Source: Cerrena zonata
Lineage: Eukaryota; Basidiomycota; Agaricomycetes; Polyporales; Cerrenaceae
Reading direction: 5' to 3'
Assembly: GCA_038087015.1 (NCBI GenBank)
Contig: JASBNA010000042.1
Span: 124,001-188,000, forward strand
DNA: 64,000 nt
Position numbers and translations under genes: made by a program
In this document: positions 1 to 12,401 of the stretch, piece by piece
Numbering within the stretch: position 1 is the stretch's first letter
Layout of the letters: every line of letters begins with the position of its first letter
The notes under the pieces: generated by a model
What the model was told of the DNA's origin: nothing
Database searches by the model: none
The model's input: only the letters and a program-made list of their open reading frames with translations

Positions 1-3000
1 TGAAATAACTGATATAGATAATAATTCGTTAATGAATAAATTGAAACGCCACAAGAAAAACCTTTTAATCAAACAAGAAGAAGCAAACCAAATTTTACTA
101 CAAAATTCAAAACCTACAGGAGGTTCAGCCATAATAAAAACTGAAGAAAATTCAGAAAATCCTTCGATAAAACAAGAACCTGATTCCACCTTTAATGAGT
201 CTTCTCCTCCTCCTTCGTCAAGCCCTCAACCTGATACTAAAACAAACGCTCTGAGCGCTCGTTTGAAAGCAATGCAAAAACGTAAAGCTAAAGTTAATGC
301 CAAATCAAACGCTAATAAAATAAAACCAGTGGATTTATCTCAAAGTTCAATTTCAAGAAAAATGGTTGAAAATGGTGAAACTCCAATATCCAATAATGAA
401 AATAATCACGATCAAACTAATAATAATAATAATGGTAATCATAATAATAATACTCCTCAATTCGATATAACTTCTCAACAAGGTGGTGAAAAATTGGTTC
501 TAGAAAATAAAGCTCCAGAATTATCACCTTTATTATCCCAGCATAATAAAGTTGCCGGTTTAATTTGGCAATTTCAAGGTGTTTATGAATTATTACTTGC
601 TGATTTATTCGATTCAAAATGGGAAATCAGACATGGTTCTGCTTTAGGTTTACGTGAATTAATTAAAAAACATGGTAAAGGTGCGGGAAGAGTAATGAAT
701 AAATCAAAACTTGAAAATGATATCAATAATGCTTCTACTTTAGAAGATTTGGCTGTTAGAATTTGTACCCTTTTTGCATTAGATCGGTTTGGTGATTACG
801 TTTCCGATACTGTCGTTGCCCCAGTAAGAGAACTGGCTGCTCAAACCCTAGCGGCTCTCTTGATTCATCTTGATGATAATGTGGTTTTGAAAACTTTCTA
901 TTGTTTGAATAATTTAGTTTTACAAGAACATACTGATAAGTTTGACATGAATAAATGCTGGGAAGCAAAACACGGTGGTATGTTGGGTTTAAGATATTTT
1001 GTTAGTGTTCGCACTGATGTATTACTATCAAACCTGGAATTATTAGATGTGGTGGTAAATATGGTGTTACATGGTTTGAAAGAAAGTGATGATGATGTTC
1101 AATCAGTTGCTGCTCTAACTTTAACTCCAATTGCCCATGAATTCGTTAAGGCAAAAAAGGACGTTATTCATTCTTTATTAAATGTAATCTGGGATTGTTT
1201 AACAAATTTAAGAGACGACTTATCTGCTTCAATTGGTTCAGTTATGGATTTATTATCAAAATTATGCACTCATAAAGAAGTGATAGAAATTATGCAATTA
1301 GAGGCATCTGAAAATGCATCTCAATCTTTTGAAAGTTTAGTTCCTAGATTATTCCCTTTCTTAAGACATTCAATAACAAATGTTAGAAAAGCAGTTTTAA
1401 GAACAATCTTTGAATTTTTATCTATTAATGATAAATCCACCAAAAATTGGATTAATGAAAAAGCTTTGAGATTATTATTTCAAAACTTATTATTAGAACA
1501 AAATATTGAAGTTTTAAATTTATCAAAACAAGTTTTCAATCAATTATTATCCCAAATCAACGAAAACGATAACTTATTATCAATGGAACATTACTTCGGT
1601 CAACATTTTCAACCTTTATTAACATTATTGATGACCCCTATAGGTATTGCAAGACATAACTATCATATGAATACCAATTTGATTATGAGGCCCTCGGGTC
1701 ATGTCATTGGTGCTTTGGATAACCAAAGTAAATCTTTTAGAAAGGATGCAAGTCCTGTGGATGATTACAGTCTTGAACCTGAAGAACCAAATAGTCTACA
1801 AATGGTAACGGATCGGAAAAAAGAGGTCGTAAAAGAAAATCTCCAAGTGAAGCAACTTCAACTCAAGCTTCATCAGCAATTCCAATGCTCGATGAAATGA
1901 GAATTAATATTGATTCTCCAATGTTTAAAGGTGATATCACTTTATTAGGATATGATGTTTTTATCCGTACCAGAACTTCAGCCGCTAGCACTTATGGTGC
2001 AGCTTTGTCTTATATAACTGATGAAACCATTTTGACTAAAATTTATGAAATGTTAATTTATTATTTAAATGTTCCTCATGCAACTCCCCGTTTATTTGCA
2101 TCAATGATTATTGAAGAATATGCCAATGCCTTGAAATCAAGATCATTATCAATTCCTCAAAAAGCTTTGGATATGTTCAGTGATCCTTTGATGACTGTTT
2201 TATCCAACACTGATTCTAATTCTTTGCCTTATTACAGAGAACTAGTTTCAACTTTGAAAACAGTTAGAACTTCATGTTTGCAATTATTTGACGTTTTCAT
2301 CACAACTGCAAAAGTTCCACCCACCAAAATTCCTCAATTACCTGTTGTAGTGCAGGGGGAGGCAGAAGCAGGACCAGGTGCTTTTGGTTTAGAAATTGCT
2401 GAAAAAATTATTAATGAAACTTATCCTAAATTGATGAAAAGTTTATCAGCAACTTACAGAATGTCTGCAAATTCAGCATTGGAAGATGCAAAACATCGTA
2501 TAACTTTAGCCATTGAGGAAGCTAAGAATGCAAGGTCAAATAGAACTACAAGTATTTTGGCTGTTCATGCAGCCGCTGTGTTGGCTTTATCTGGAGTGCC
2601 GAAGAAGTTGAATCCAATTATTAGAACCTTGATGGATAGTATAAAACTCGAAAATACTGAATTATTACAAAAAAGATCCGCCAATTCTATTGCATTTTTG
2701 ATCAAGGAACTAAATGAAATTGGAAAAAATAACGCTTCTGATAAGATTGTTAAAAATTTATGTGCATTTTTATGTGTTGACACCTCGGAAGTTCCTGAAT
2801 TCCATCATAATATCAAATTCAAAGATAATATTCTTTCTTTGAGAAAGGAAGAAGCTAAAACAAATCCTGCGGATATTGCAGCTCATGAACGTGCTGTTCA
2901 TGAAGCAAGAATTAAGCGTAATGGTGCATTACTCGGTCTCGAGGCTGTTTTAAAAATTTATAAAGAGAATTTATTCGCTAGTGTGCCAAAATTGAAAGGT

Positions 3001-5466
3001 ATTATGTTGGAACCATTGAAATTGTTAGAAATCTCATCGACTGATGAAGTTTTGAAAGATGACTTGAAGGGTCAAAGCATTATCGATGCATTGGGTGTGT
3101 CTAGGGCATTGTTACCCAATTTGGACGAATCTCTCTACCCTGAAATCATTGAAAGTTTCCCATTGTTATTGCCTGGCTTGAGATCTGAATTTTCAGTTTT
3201 CCGCTATTCTACTGCTAAATACTTTGCTACAATCTGTTCAATATTACCAACAAAAGCTTTCACATTTTTGGTGAAATCAATTTTACCTATGTTAAATAAT
3301 GCTGGTGATATAAAGGAAAGACAAGGTGCAATTGAAACTATTTATCATATATCTGCAGCTATGGGTTCGGATATATTACCCTACGTTGTATTTTTAATCG
3401 TTCCTGTTCTAGGCCGTATGAGTGATTCCGATCCTGATGTACGTATATTGGCAACTACCACATTTGCTTCTATTATTAAATTGGTTCCATTAGAAGCAGG
3501 TATACCAGATCCTGAAGATATGCCAAAGGATTTGTTAGAAGGCAGAGATCGTGAAAGAGATTTTATTCAACAAATGATGGACCCTACTAAGATCAAGCCT
3601 TTTGATTTACCTGTTACTATCAAAGCAACATTGCGTAAATATCAACAAGAGGGTGTTAACTGGTTAGCGTTCTTGAACAAGTACCATTTGCACGGTATTC
3701 TATGCGATGATATGGGATTAGGAAAAACTTTACAAACAATTTGTATCGTCTCCTCTGATCATCATATAAGAGCTGAAAATTTCGCTAAAACTAATTCTGT
3801 GGAATTCAGAAGATTACCTTCTTTGATTATATGTCCTCCGTCTCTAACTGGGCATTGGGAACAAGAAATTAATCAGTATGCTCCATTTATGAAGGTTGTG
3901 GTCTACGCTGGTGGTCCATCTGTTAGAGCTAACATAAGATCGGAAATTCCTGGTGCAGATGTTGTTGTCACTTCGTATGATGTTGCTCGTAACGATGTTG
4001 AATATATTTCAGTTAATGAATATAATTACTGTGTTTTGGACGAAGGTCATATCATCAAAAATGCCGCTTCCAAGCTCACTAAATCCGTCAAAAGATATCG
4101 TTCAGAGCATAGGTTGATCTTATCGGGTACTCCTATTCAGAATAACGTATTAGAATTGTGGTCTCTTTTTGATTTCTTGATGCCCGGATTCTTGGGTACT
4201 GAAAAAGTCTTCCATGAAAAATTCGCCAAGCCAATTGCAGCTAGTAGAAATAGTAAAACTTCTTCTAAGGAGCAGGAAGCTGGTGCATTAGCCTTAGAAT
4301 CATTACATAAACAAGTTTTACCGTTTATGTTACGTCGTCTTAAGGAAGACGTGTTATCTGATTTACCACCAAAAATTATACAAGATTACCATTGTGAATT
4401 ATCAGATTTACAAAAAACGTTATATAAAGATTTTGTCAAGAAACAAAAGTCGACTGTTCAAGAAGAAGTATCTAAGTCCGGTGAAGACGAACCAAAAGAA
4501 AGCAAAACTCATGTTTTCCAGGCTTTACAGTACATGAGAAAGTTGTGTAATCATCCTGCATTGGTTCTTTCTCCAAGTCATCCTAAATATGCGGAGGTAA
4601 GTCAATATTTGTCGACTCATAATTCGGATATTAAGAGTATCGAGCACTCTCCTAAATTGAAATCATTGAAAAACTTGTTATTGGAATGTGGAATTGGTAC
4701 CCAAGACAGTGATTATTCTGGTTCTAAACTGAAACTTTCTCAAAAACAAAAACAGCAGCAACAACAGCAGCAATTGGTAACATCAGAAGGTGTTATCTCA
4801 GAACATAGAGCTTTAATTTTTTGTCAATTGAAAGATATGTTAGATATTGTTGAAAATGAGTTGTTGAAGAAAAATTTACCGTCGGTAACTTATATGAGAT
4901 TGGATGGTAGTACAGATCCTAGAGACAGACAATCAATTGTTCGTAAGTTCAATGAAGATCCTTCTATTGATGTATTATTATTGACCACAAAAGTTGGTGG
5001 TTTGGGTCTTAATTTGACCGGGGCAGATACTGTCATTTTCGTCGAACATGACTGGAATCCTATGAATGACTTGCAAGCAATGGATAGAGCACATAGATTA
5101 GGTCAAAAGAAAGTTGTTAATGTCTACAGATTAATTACTAAGGACACTTTAGAAGATAAGATTATGGGTTTGCAAAAGTTCAAAATGAATATTGCCTCTA
5201 CCATTGTTAATCAACAGAATGCTGGATTGGCATCTATGGACACCAACCAATTACTAGACTTATTCGAAGTTGATGAAAATGCTGCTAAGGCCAACGGTGG
5301 TGAAAATGAAGAATCTAAGGAAAGTAACAATAACTTCCCTGAAGATGTAGCTGGGGGCCTTACTGGTAAAGCTGCCGATGCAGTCGGTGAATTGGCAGTC
5401 TTGTGGGATGAGTCTCAATACGAAGATGAATATAACCTTGATAATTTTATCAAAACTCTTAAATAG
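1..5466 (+). CDS. MOT1: Mot1, TBP-removing Snf2/Swi2 ATPase (5' partial, one frame break)
   Basis: Nuclear regulator that uses ATP to strip TBP from DNA. The reading frame is already open at base 2, so the first hundred or so residues lie off the window. An N-terminal HEAT-repeat region (to about 3.6 kb) is followed by a Snf2 ATPase with DDMGLGKT, DEGHIIKN, LSGTPIQNN and AHRLGQKK motifs. It ends with the family's NLDNFIKTL-like C-terminus. The first part reads in frame 2 up to about 1795, then coding continues in frame 1 (GRKRKSPSE, then INIDSPM), so one base appears to be missing near 1795-1800; the frame-2 reading would stop at 1898. A CTG codon at 833-835 falls where S. cerevisiae Mot1, as I recall it, has Ser. 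Identification is very secure. Confidence 0.97.
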
Positions 5467-6052
5467 AAATGATAAACATTGCAATAGTTTATCTTTTTTT
5501 GCATATTTGCTTGTTTTCTATGCCTCTGATGATGACTAATGAGTATATTTTAACGAATAACTATGAAAACTTCCTCATAATATAATCTACTGTAAACATG
5601 TAAAAATAAATCAAGCAACTGTTTCGTTTATTGTTAAATCAGGGTATATATTTGAGACTAATTGTAAAAAATGCAAAAAAATTGTGAAATTAGACTTCAA
5701 GACCACGCAACCTCTATCAACTCTCAGATTTTTGAATTTCCAAACTTAAAGGTTAGAAGAAACCTGTTTCTTCGTTTATTTTGTTTTTGTCTTGACTTGG
5801 CCTTGATATTCGGCTGTATAAAAGGCTGCAAATAAGTTTGCACATTTACTCCTTTCACACAGAAACACCTTGCAAGTAGCGAATCTTCAGGTTAAAAAAC
5901 AAGAAGCTATAAGAAGTCGATCTCAATTACATTGCATTACCGCATCTCTGCTATTTTGTAACAACTGCTTCGATTACGTTGGGTTCTTTGCTCATTGGAT
6001 GGAAATGCTTGCAAAATCTATTCTCGAAATCCTGTACATAACAAGGATTTTG

Positions 6053-6083
<31 letters not shown>

Positions 6084-6187
6084 TAAAAAAAATACCGAGA
6101 TGAGGAAGTTCTACGATTAACCAAGAATACTTTTTAAGACATCAACCTAAACAAGGTTTGTATGAAATAAATACCGAAGAATTGGCA
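5467..6187. other. MOT1-RIM2 intergenic region
   Basis: AT-rich, no convincing gene. It holds the MOT1 3' end and the RIM2 upstream region, with a run of about 26 A near 6054-6080 just before the RIM2 start. A short open frame around 5870-6103 reads through this poly-A and looks spurious. Confidence 0.6.
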
Positions 6188-7287
6188 ATGTCTAATCAGA
6201 GGGATCCGAATTACAGACTCCAAATTTTAGAAAAAGATGCAGAAACGTCTTTCCCGTTTCTTGCCTCAGATGAAAAGTCTGCCACTAATAGGAATCCAGA
6301 GCCACTAGGACCAGTGCAAACGGCAGGCCAACGTCAAACGAAGAATTGGGTCCACTTTGTTGCAGGGGGGTTTGGTGGTATGGTTGGTGCCGTTATCACT
6401 TGCCCATTGGACGTTGTGAAAACAAGATTGCAATCAGATGTCTACCACTCGCTTTATAACCAAACACCCAAATCATCTAACCCGATAGTCAAAGCAGGAC
6501 AACACTTAAAGGAAACTGGGTCAGTGTTGCGTAATCTTTATGTCAATGAAGGTGTAAGAGCATTGTTCAAAGGTTTAGGGCCAAATCTAGTTGGAGTTAT
6601 ACCCTGCTAGGTCAATAAATTTTTTCACGTACGGTTCAACCAAAGAAATAATTTCATCAAATTTCAATGGAGGAAATGAAGCAGCTTGGATTCACTTAGC
6701 GTCTGGTTTGAGTGCTGGGTTTGTCACCTCAACCGCAACTAATCCAATTTGGTTGATTAAAACAAGATTACAATTAGATAAATCGAAAGGTAAACACTAT
6801 AAGAATTCCTATGATTGTTTCAAGCACATTATGAAGTATGAAGGTTTCAGAAGTTTATATAAAGGTTTAAGTGCATCTTATTTAGGTGGTATAGAATCTA
6901 CTTTACAATGGGTTTTATATGAACAAATGAAATCTTTTGTTAACTAGAAAATCTTTTGAAACTTACGGTAATGATCCTTCTAAAAAAACAACCAAAGATC
7001 ATATCTTAGAATGGTCTGCTAGATCGGGTGCTGCAGGTGCTGCAAAATTTGTTGCCTCATTAATTACCTATCCTCACGAGGTTGTTAGAACTCGTTTAAG
7101 ACAGGCTCCACTCGAAGCCACAGGTAAACCCAAGTATACTGGCTTGATTCAATGCTTTAAATTAGTGGTTAAAGAAGAAGGATTAGTGAGTATGTACGGT
7201 GGTTTAACACCTCATTTATTGAGAACAGTTCCTAATTCTATCATCATGTTTGGTACTTGGGAAATAGTTGTTAGGTTATTATCATGA
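6188..7287 (+). CDS. RIM2: Rim2-type mitochondrial pyrimidine nucleotide carrier (two frame breaks)
   Basis: Inner-membrane carrier of the SLC25 family, known in yeast to exchange pyrimidine (deoxy)nucleotides. Three carrier repeats are visible through PLDVVKTRLQ, PIWLIKTRLQ and PHEVVRTRLR. The C-terminus (SIIMFGTWEIVVRLLS) is nearly that of S. cerevisiae Rim2. The ATG at 6188 is preferred; upstream in-frame codons start only from TTG. Coding is interrupted twice by what look like one-base insertions. Near 6600, ATACCCTGC should probably read ATACCTGC, giving GVIPARSINFF. Near 6945, GTTAACTAG should probably read GTTACTAG. Homology continues across both breaks, so assembly error is likelier than a pseudogene. 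Confidence 0.93.
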
Positions 7288-7567
7288 TTGTCATTTTTTT
7301 ACGAAATATTTTTGTTTTATTCAGTTTTTCATTTTATTGGGGTTATATTTTATTTAATTTTTTTTTTACATTTTCCATTTGTTCGATTCTCGTGCTTTCC
7401 TTTCATTATGCCTTATTTTTCCAATTCATTAATCGTACTTAAGCTCTTTAGGTCTTCATAACCTTATAATTTTTATGCTTGTATAGATATCTTCTTCATA
7501 CTACTCTTGTAAATACTTTTCTTCTCGTGTTATATACATATACATATATATAAAAGTTACCTTAATT

Positions 7568-8297
7568 CTATTTAGCATTCCAGTAGGCTTCCTCTTCGGG
7601 TGCCAATGCGTTGTTGGCAGAATATTCTTCATTGTCGTCATTAATATCCTCACTATCTGACAGTTGATTATGGAAATCATCATGTCGAAGTTTCTTTGAA
7701 TTCTGTTCTTGGTCATCTTCAACCGGTCTCTTCTGAGTACCAATAGCTCTCTTAGTATTAAAGACCTCTTTGTAAAACATTGGAGGCTCCCCTGGAGGCA
7801 AAACCACTCCCAAGGTATCAATCAAGGGATCTCTTTCATATTTCTTCGATGAATGAGCCTTCAATGGTTTGGTATCGTTTTTCAATGTAGTCAAAACTTT
7901 ATATGTTAGATTCTCTGCATTTGGAACTTTACCTAGAGGGTTTAACTCAGGATTGAAGTAAACAGACTTGGCTCCCCATAACTTCTTTTCAGCCTTTATT
8001 CTAGCATCCTTGTCTAATTCAATTTTCTTTAAAAATGGTTCAATTTTAGAAGTATGCAATTTGTTTTTCACTATGAAATCCCAATCTGACTTTAGTTGTT
8101 TTCAATTTCTTATGGTCCTTTTGATCTTTTTGAGGGTTTGCCTCTAACAGTTCAATCTGCCTATATAGTCTTATTGGATCTATAGAATTTAACTTTGTTA
8201 GTTGATGTTGTCGCTTCTGGCGTTGTTGGATTTTATGCTGTTGCTTCAGTTCATTCTTTTTGAACTCTGCCGCTAGACTATAGTTTCCTCTGATCAT
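7568..8297 (-). CDS. Wbp11-like splicing-associated protein (one frame break)
   Basis: Small, highly charged, helical protein of about 240 residues. The N-terminal part (KNELKQQHKIQQRQKRQ, then a LYRQIELLEANP segment and a KKLKT..KSDWDFIVKNK segment) resembles the Wbp11 domain of metazoan WW-binding protein 11 and fungal relatives, which associate with spliceosomes. Further on it has a proline motif LPPGEPPMFY and an acidic tail. The frame changes near 8095 (one extra base in AAAACAACTAAAG), joining the ATG-led N-terminal part to the rest. It is convergent with RIM2 and divergent from MED8. The family assignment is by eye and moderate; the coding nature is more secure. Confidence 0.6.
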
Positions 8298-8467
8298 GTT
8301 CTTCCCTTAGGTCTAAATTTGCTGAAGTATTATAGTAAAGATAGCTGATGTATTAACCTGAAGTCGCAAATTTCAATTTTTTAGTATATTATATATTTTT
8401 TTTTTCAGGTTTTTCTTTCAAGTTAACCTCAATAGCTACTCCATCAGTAAACTGACTTATAAGAATA

Positions 8468-9167
8468 ATGAATAGACTACAGCCTCCAAACCAGCCCCCT
8501 GTTATCAATAGTTTGAACCAGAATCAACCGACTAATGTTGATACTACGCAGATTCCAATAGACTCCTTAGAATCAATTAGAAATCGATTAAACCAAATAC
8601 ATTTATCACTTCGAAAATTATCCGATCAAATTAATCATCATAATAGGCACCCAAACCAAGTGAAGTTACCCAGCTATAGCCACATTCAAAATCAATTCCA
8701 AGTTCTCATTACCCAATTACAGTCTGTTGCATCGAATTTAGACAATAATGAAAATGTATTGAAGAACACCAATGTTTATCCATTGCCTAGCTTCCCAGCA
8801 GCCCAGCATGAGGGGTTGGTGACCACCTTATTGAGAAAGAAACCATTACCAGAGGTAGATGAGTGGATTGATAAAGCAATTAGTGATGTGGAAAGCCTTT
8901 AATATAGACATAGCAAAAGATGACGAATTTGCCAAATGGAGTTCATCGAAAGTACAAGAGCTAAAAGAAGAATTTCAGTTTTACGGGTTCCACCTGGATG
9001 AGGAATTGGATTTCTTGAAAACAGAAGAAGGGAAACGAGAGACACAAGAGAAGCAAAAATTACAAAATGAAAGAGATGAAATTGAAAGAAGGATTACAGA
9101 CGGAGGTAAAACTGGATTAAATTCGAATCAAGTATTAAAATTTATGTATCAAGGAATATTAGAATAA
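8468..9167 (+). CDS. MED8: Mediator subunit Med8 (one frame break)
   Basis: Component of the Mediator head module, linking activators to RNA polymerase II. The helical N-terminal part ([20 protein letters not shown]) and the diagnostic block VYPLPSFP / [12 protein letters not shown] / PEVDEWI match fungal Med8. After that block the frame shifts by one base near 8897 (GTGGAAAGCC probably GTGGAAGCC), giving [18 protein letters not shown] and a coiled-coil-like tail ending YQGILE. Start ATG at 8468. Total about 232 residues, close to the usual 220-250. Confidence 0.93.
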
Positions 9168-9274
9168 GCATAATATACACCATTTTGAGAGATTAAAGGT
9201 AGCAAAGTTAAACAGCAAAGTTTAAACAAAGAAAAAAAATTCTATATATAAGAAAGGCCGACACGTAGAAGTGA

Positions 9275-10323
9275 TTATTCAGTAGCACCAGTGTTATTAT
9301 AAGCATCATAAAAGTATAAGATAGCGAAAACGAAAAATGCAATAGCACCACCCAAGGTAACGTTTCTCATTGAAATTCTTTTAGCTAACAATTTACCACC
9401 AATACAAGCAGGCAGCAGTACAGAAACCATGACCAATGATGGCACCCAAGATAACCATCCAGTAATCCGATCCGGCTGCCATTGCAATAGTTGCAATTTG
9501 GGATCTGTCTCCCCATTCACCCAAAAAGGTCATTACAAAAACTTGAATCCAAACTGGTGATAATACGAAAGATGCTAAATTTTGGAATGAGTCAAGCATA
9601 TCTTCATGCCATTTTCTATTAGTTGGTTTAGGGTTTGAAAGTCGAATCGGAAGGATTTCCCGATTCAATATCGTTAAGTTGTTCATTGATATTGCTAGAA
9701 GCTAATTCTTCTTCAACTTCAGCCAATTCTTCATCGACACCCAAATCCTTGGACATCGACAAACCTTCATTTAATAATTTAATACCAAATACAACGAACA
9801 AGACTGATGCAAGGAATTGAGTTAATCTTTGAGAAATTAAAGTTGGTAATGCATGTCCAACAACTCCCGATAACACCGTCATGACTGCTAATGAAGAAAA
9901 TGCAGAAGAGAATACAATGAATCTTGAATTTCTCATAGCCATTAAAGCAGCAATTAAGAATGTTTTATCACCGATTTCAGAAACAATGATCATTGAAACA
10001 GACATGATGAATGAATCATATGAGCTTTCGATGTCTTTCGTTCCTTCTTCTTGTTTTGCTTCAGGATTGGCATATGGGTCCAAAGGCTTTTTGGCATGGC
10101 TCGGAGTTGGATCGTTATCTTCATTTTCAAGCTTATGAACATTCAATTTGGAAGACAGCTTGGAATAGTCCTCCTTCACTTCAGCATTGATGTCCGGTGA
10201 CACTCCAGTATCCGATCCAGAGTTCAAATCAGCATTAGAATTTACTCCATTTGCAACATCCGATAATGCATTAGTTGATGCCAAAAGCAAACTTGAATAT
10301 ATCAACAAGGCTGAAAACTTCAT
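9275..10323 (-). CDS. GDT1: Gdt1, Golgi Ca2+/Mn2+ transporter of the UPF0016/TMEM165 family (two frame breaks)
   Basis: Yeast Gdt1 moves Ca2+ and Mn2+ into the Golgi and supports glycosylation. The protein begins with a signal-like segment (MKFSALLIYSSLLLASTNA), followed by an acidic linker and two copies of the hydrophobic UPF0016 unit. These carry the signature motifs EIGDKTFLIAALMAM and EWGDRSQIATIAMAA. Two one-base insertions split it, near 9633 (after SDSTFK) and near 9405 (HGFCTAACIGGKLLAKR). Total about 345 residues, longer than S. cerevisiae Gdt1 (280), mainly from the N-terminal linker. Confidence 0.93.
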
Positions 10324-10889
10324 TTTTCTTCAAAGTATCCCGGTATTTCAGCAAAACCTAGAGTTCTAATGAAAAGACCGATTTTTTAAAAAAATTTTCG
10401 ATCTCACTGATAAACAATTTTTCAATGGACAAAGCGGAGCCAAATTTGTTAAGGAGATATACACAGTATACGTCTATATATCCTTCAACAAGATAAAGGA
10501 ATTAATTCAAAGAAGATACTCCACTATCGAAGGCGAGATACCAGTTCTGTCGAGAAAAAATGGCAATAGTGTATCTTATCTAGTCTTATGGTGTATTTTT
10601 TGTTCCACGTAGTTTTTTTTGTAGGCATCGCCAGAAAACCTGTACATAGATGAAGATTAAGTGTTAGAAGATCGATTTGAGTCAACGAATGGGCTACAGA
10701 GTAGTTGTAATGAATGGGCTACAGAGAACGAGTTGTAACGAATAGATTTATTAAAAAAAGAAAATGGAAAAACTAGAATATACAAACAAAGATTTTTGTT
10801 AAAAAGGATTGGAAAAAATAAAAAATAGTAAGAAATGCAGTTGATGATATACAAATAAATATAAGAGGAGTCTAATGAGAAATCAAAGT
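10324..10889. other. GDT1-NUO51 intergenic region
   Basis: Upstream of GDT1 and downstream of NUO51 (both on the minus strand). It contains an imperfect two-copy direct repeat around GAATGGGCTACAGAG at 10685-10735. No RNA gene or convincing open frame seen. Confidence 0.55.
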
Positions 10890-12401
10890 TTAATGATGGG
10901 CAGAAGGAATTGGATTGTCGATGACTTTACCTTCTTTGACTTTACCACCTTTAACCCAACCACCATATTGGACTGGTTCATGTTCATTATGATATTGGTT
11001 AATTCTTTCAACCATTAAAGGTCTGAAAGATTTGATTAAACCTTGAACTGGCCAAGCGGCAGCATCACCCAAGGCACAAATGGTATGACCTTCGATTTCT
11101 TTGGTTAATTCAAAGATCATATCAATTTCTTTTTCAGAAGCTTGACCTTTAACAAATCTATCCATCATTTTTTGTAACCAGGTAGTACCTTCACGACAAG
11201 GAGTACATTGACCACAGGATTCATGTTTATAGAAAGCAGAGAATCTTTGGAATGGCTCTAATCATATCGGTTTGTTTATTCATGACAATAACAGCAGCGG
11301 TACCTAAACCAGAACCTTCATCTCTTAAAGCGTCATAATCCATTAAAACATTATCACAAACTTCTTTTGGCATGACAGGAACAGAACAACCACCTGGAAT
11401 AACCCCTAATAAGTTATCCCAACCACCTTTAACACCACCACAATGTTTTTCTAATAATTCTTTTAATGGGATAGACATTTCTTCTTCAACGGTACAAGGT
11501 TCGTTAACATGACCAGAAATACAGAATAATTTAACCCCAGCATTTCTTTCACGACCAAAAGAAGCAAACCAATCACCACCTCTTCTTAAGATGGTTGGAG
11601 CCACTGAAACAGTTTCAACATTGGCAACGGTAGGTTGGTCTACCGAATAAACCAACACCAGCAGGGAAAGGAGGCTTCAATCTTGGTTTACCAGCTTTAC
11701 CTTCGATAGATTCAATTAAAGCAGTTTCTTCCCCACAGATATAGGCACCCATACCACGATGAAGATAAACGTCAAAAGGATAACCCGAACCACAAGCATC
11801 TTTACCTAAAAAACCAGCAGCGTAAGCTTCATTAATAGCTTCTTGTAAAATATTGGCTTCATTATAAAATTCACCTCTAATATAAATGTAAGCAGCACTG
11901 GCATTCATACCACGACCAGCTAATAAACAACCTTCAACTAATTTATGAGGATCTTTTCTAATGATTTCACGATCTTTACAAGTACCCGGGTTCACCTTCA
12001 TCAGCATTAACAACCAAATATCTTGGACCAACGTTCTTTTCCCATCCAGGAGGATTCATAAAAGACCATTTGAGACCTGAAGGGAAACCAGCCCCACCTC
12101 TACCTCTTAAACCGGATTTTTTCATTTCATCAATAATCCATTTATCACCTTTCAAAATAATTTCTTTGGTTTTATACCAATCTCCCATCTTCATGGATGA
12201 TTTTAAATCATGTCCATAGTGTCCGTAAACGTTTTGAAATATACGATCTTGATCTTTCAATCCACCATGAACTCTATTTGGATTAGCAGCTGGATCAGCA
12301 CTAGTTGCCAATGAACGAACAACCGGATAGCTTTTGTTTAGACTAGTACGCAACTGTCTTTGTAAATGACCCGAAGTCACTCTAATGTTACGAAGCATCA
12401 T
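10890..12401 (-). CDS. NUO51: Complex I 51-kDa subunit, NDUFV1/NUO51 (three frame breaks)
   Basis: NADH- and FMN-binding subunit of mitochondrial NADH:ubiquinone oxidoreductase. It has an Arg/Ser-rich mitochondrial presequence ([20 protein letters not shown]), then [16 protein letters not shown] (FMN/NADH site), [13 protein letters not shown] and [10 protein letters not shown]. The 4Fe-4S ligand motif [13 protein letters not shown] can be read across one break, and [10 protein letters not shown] follows. The start at 12401 (Met-Met) fits a presequence better than the upstream TTG-type extension. Three one-base insertions interrupt it: near 11990 (GAACCCGGGTAC), 11645 (CCAACCTACCG) and 11255 (ATTCCAAAG). 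Each is healed by dropping one base. Presence of this gene excludes Saccharomyces. Confidence 0.95.

Noticed and set aside
5870..6103. 77-codon frame before RIM2
   Set aside because: Starts from a non-ATG codon and runs through a poly-A tract to give poly-Lys; probably upstream leader.
7381..7400. tRNA B-box-like GTTCGATTC after RIM2
   Set aside because: No pairing T-stem, anticodon arm or acceptor stem around it.
1795..12000. Programmed ribosomal frameshifting (as in some ciliates) to explain the many frame changes
   Set aside because: The break sites share no slippery sequence or stop context, shifts go in both directions, and they occur in genes conserved as single frames in other yeasts.
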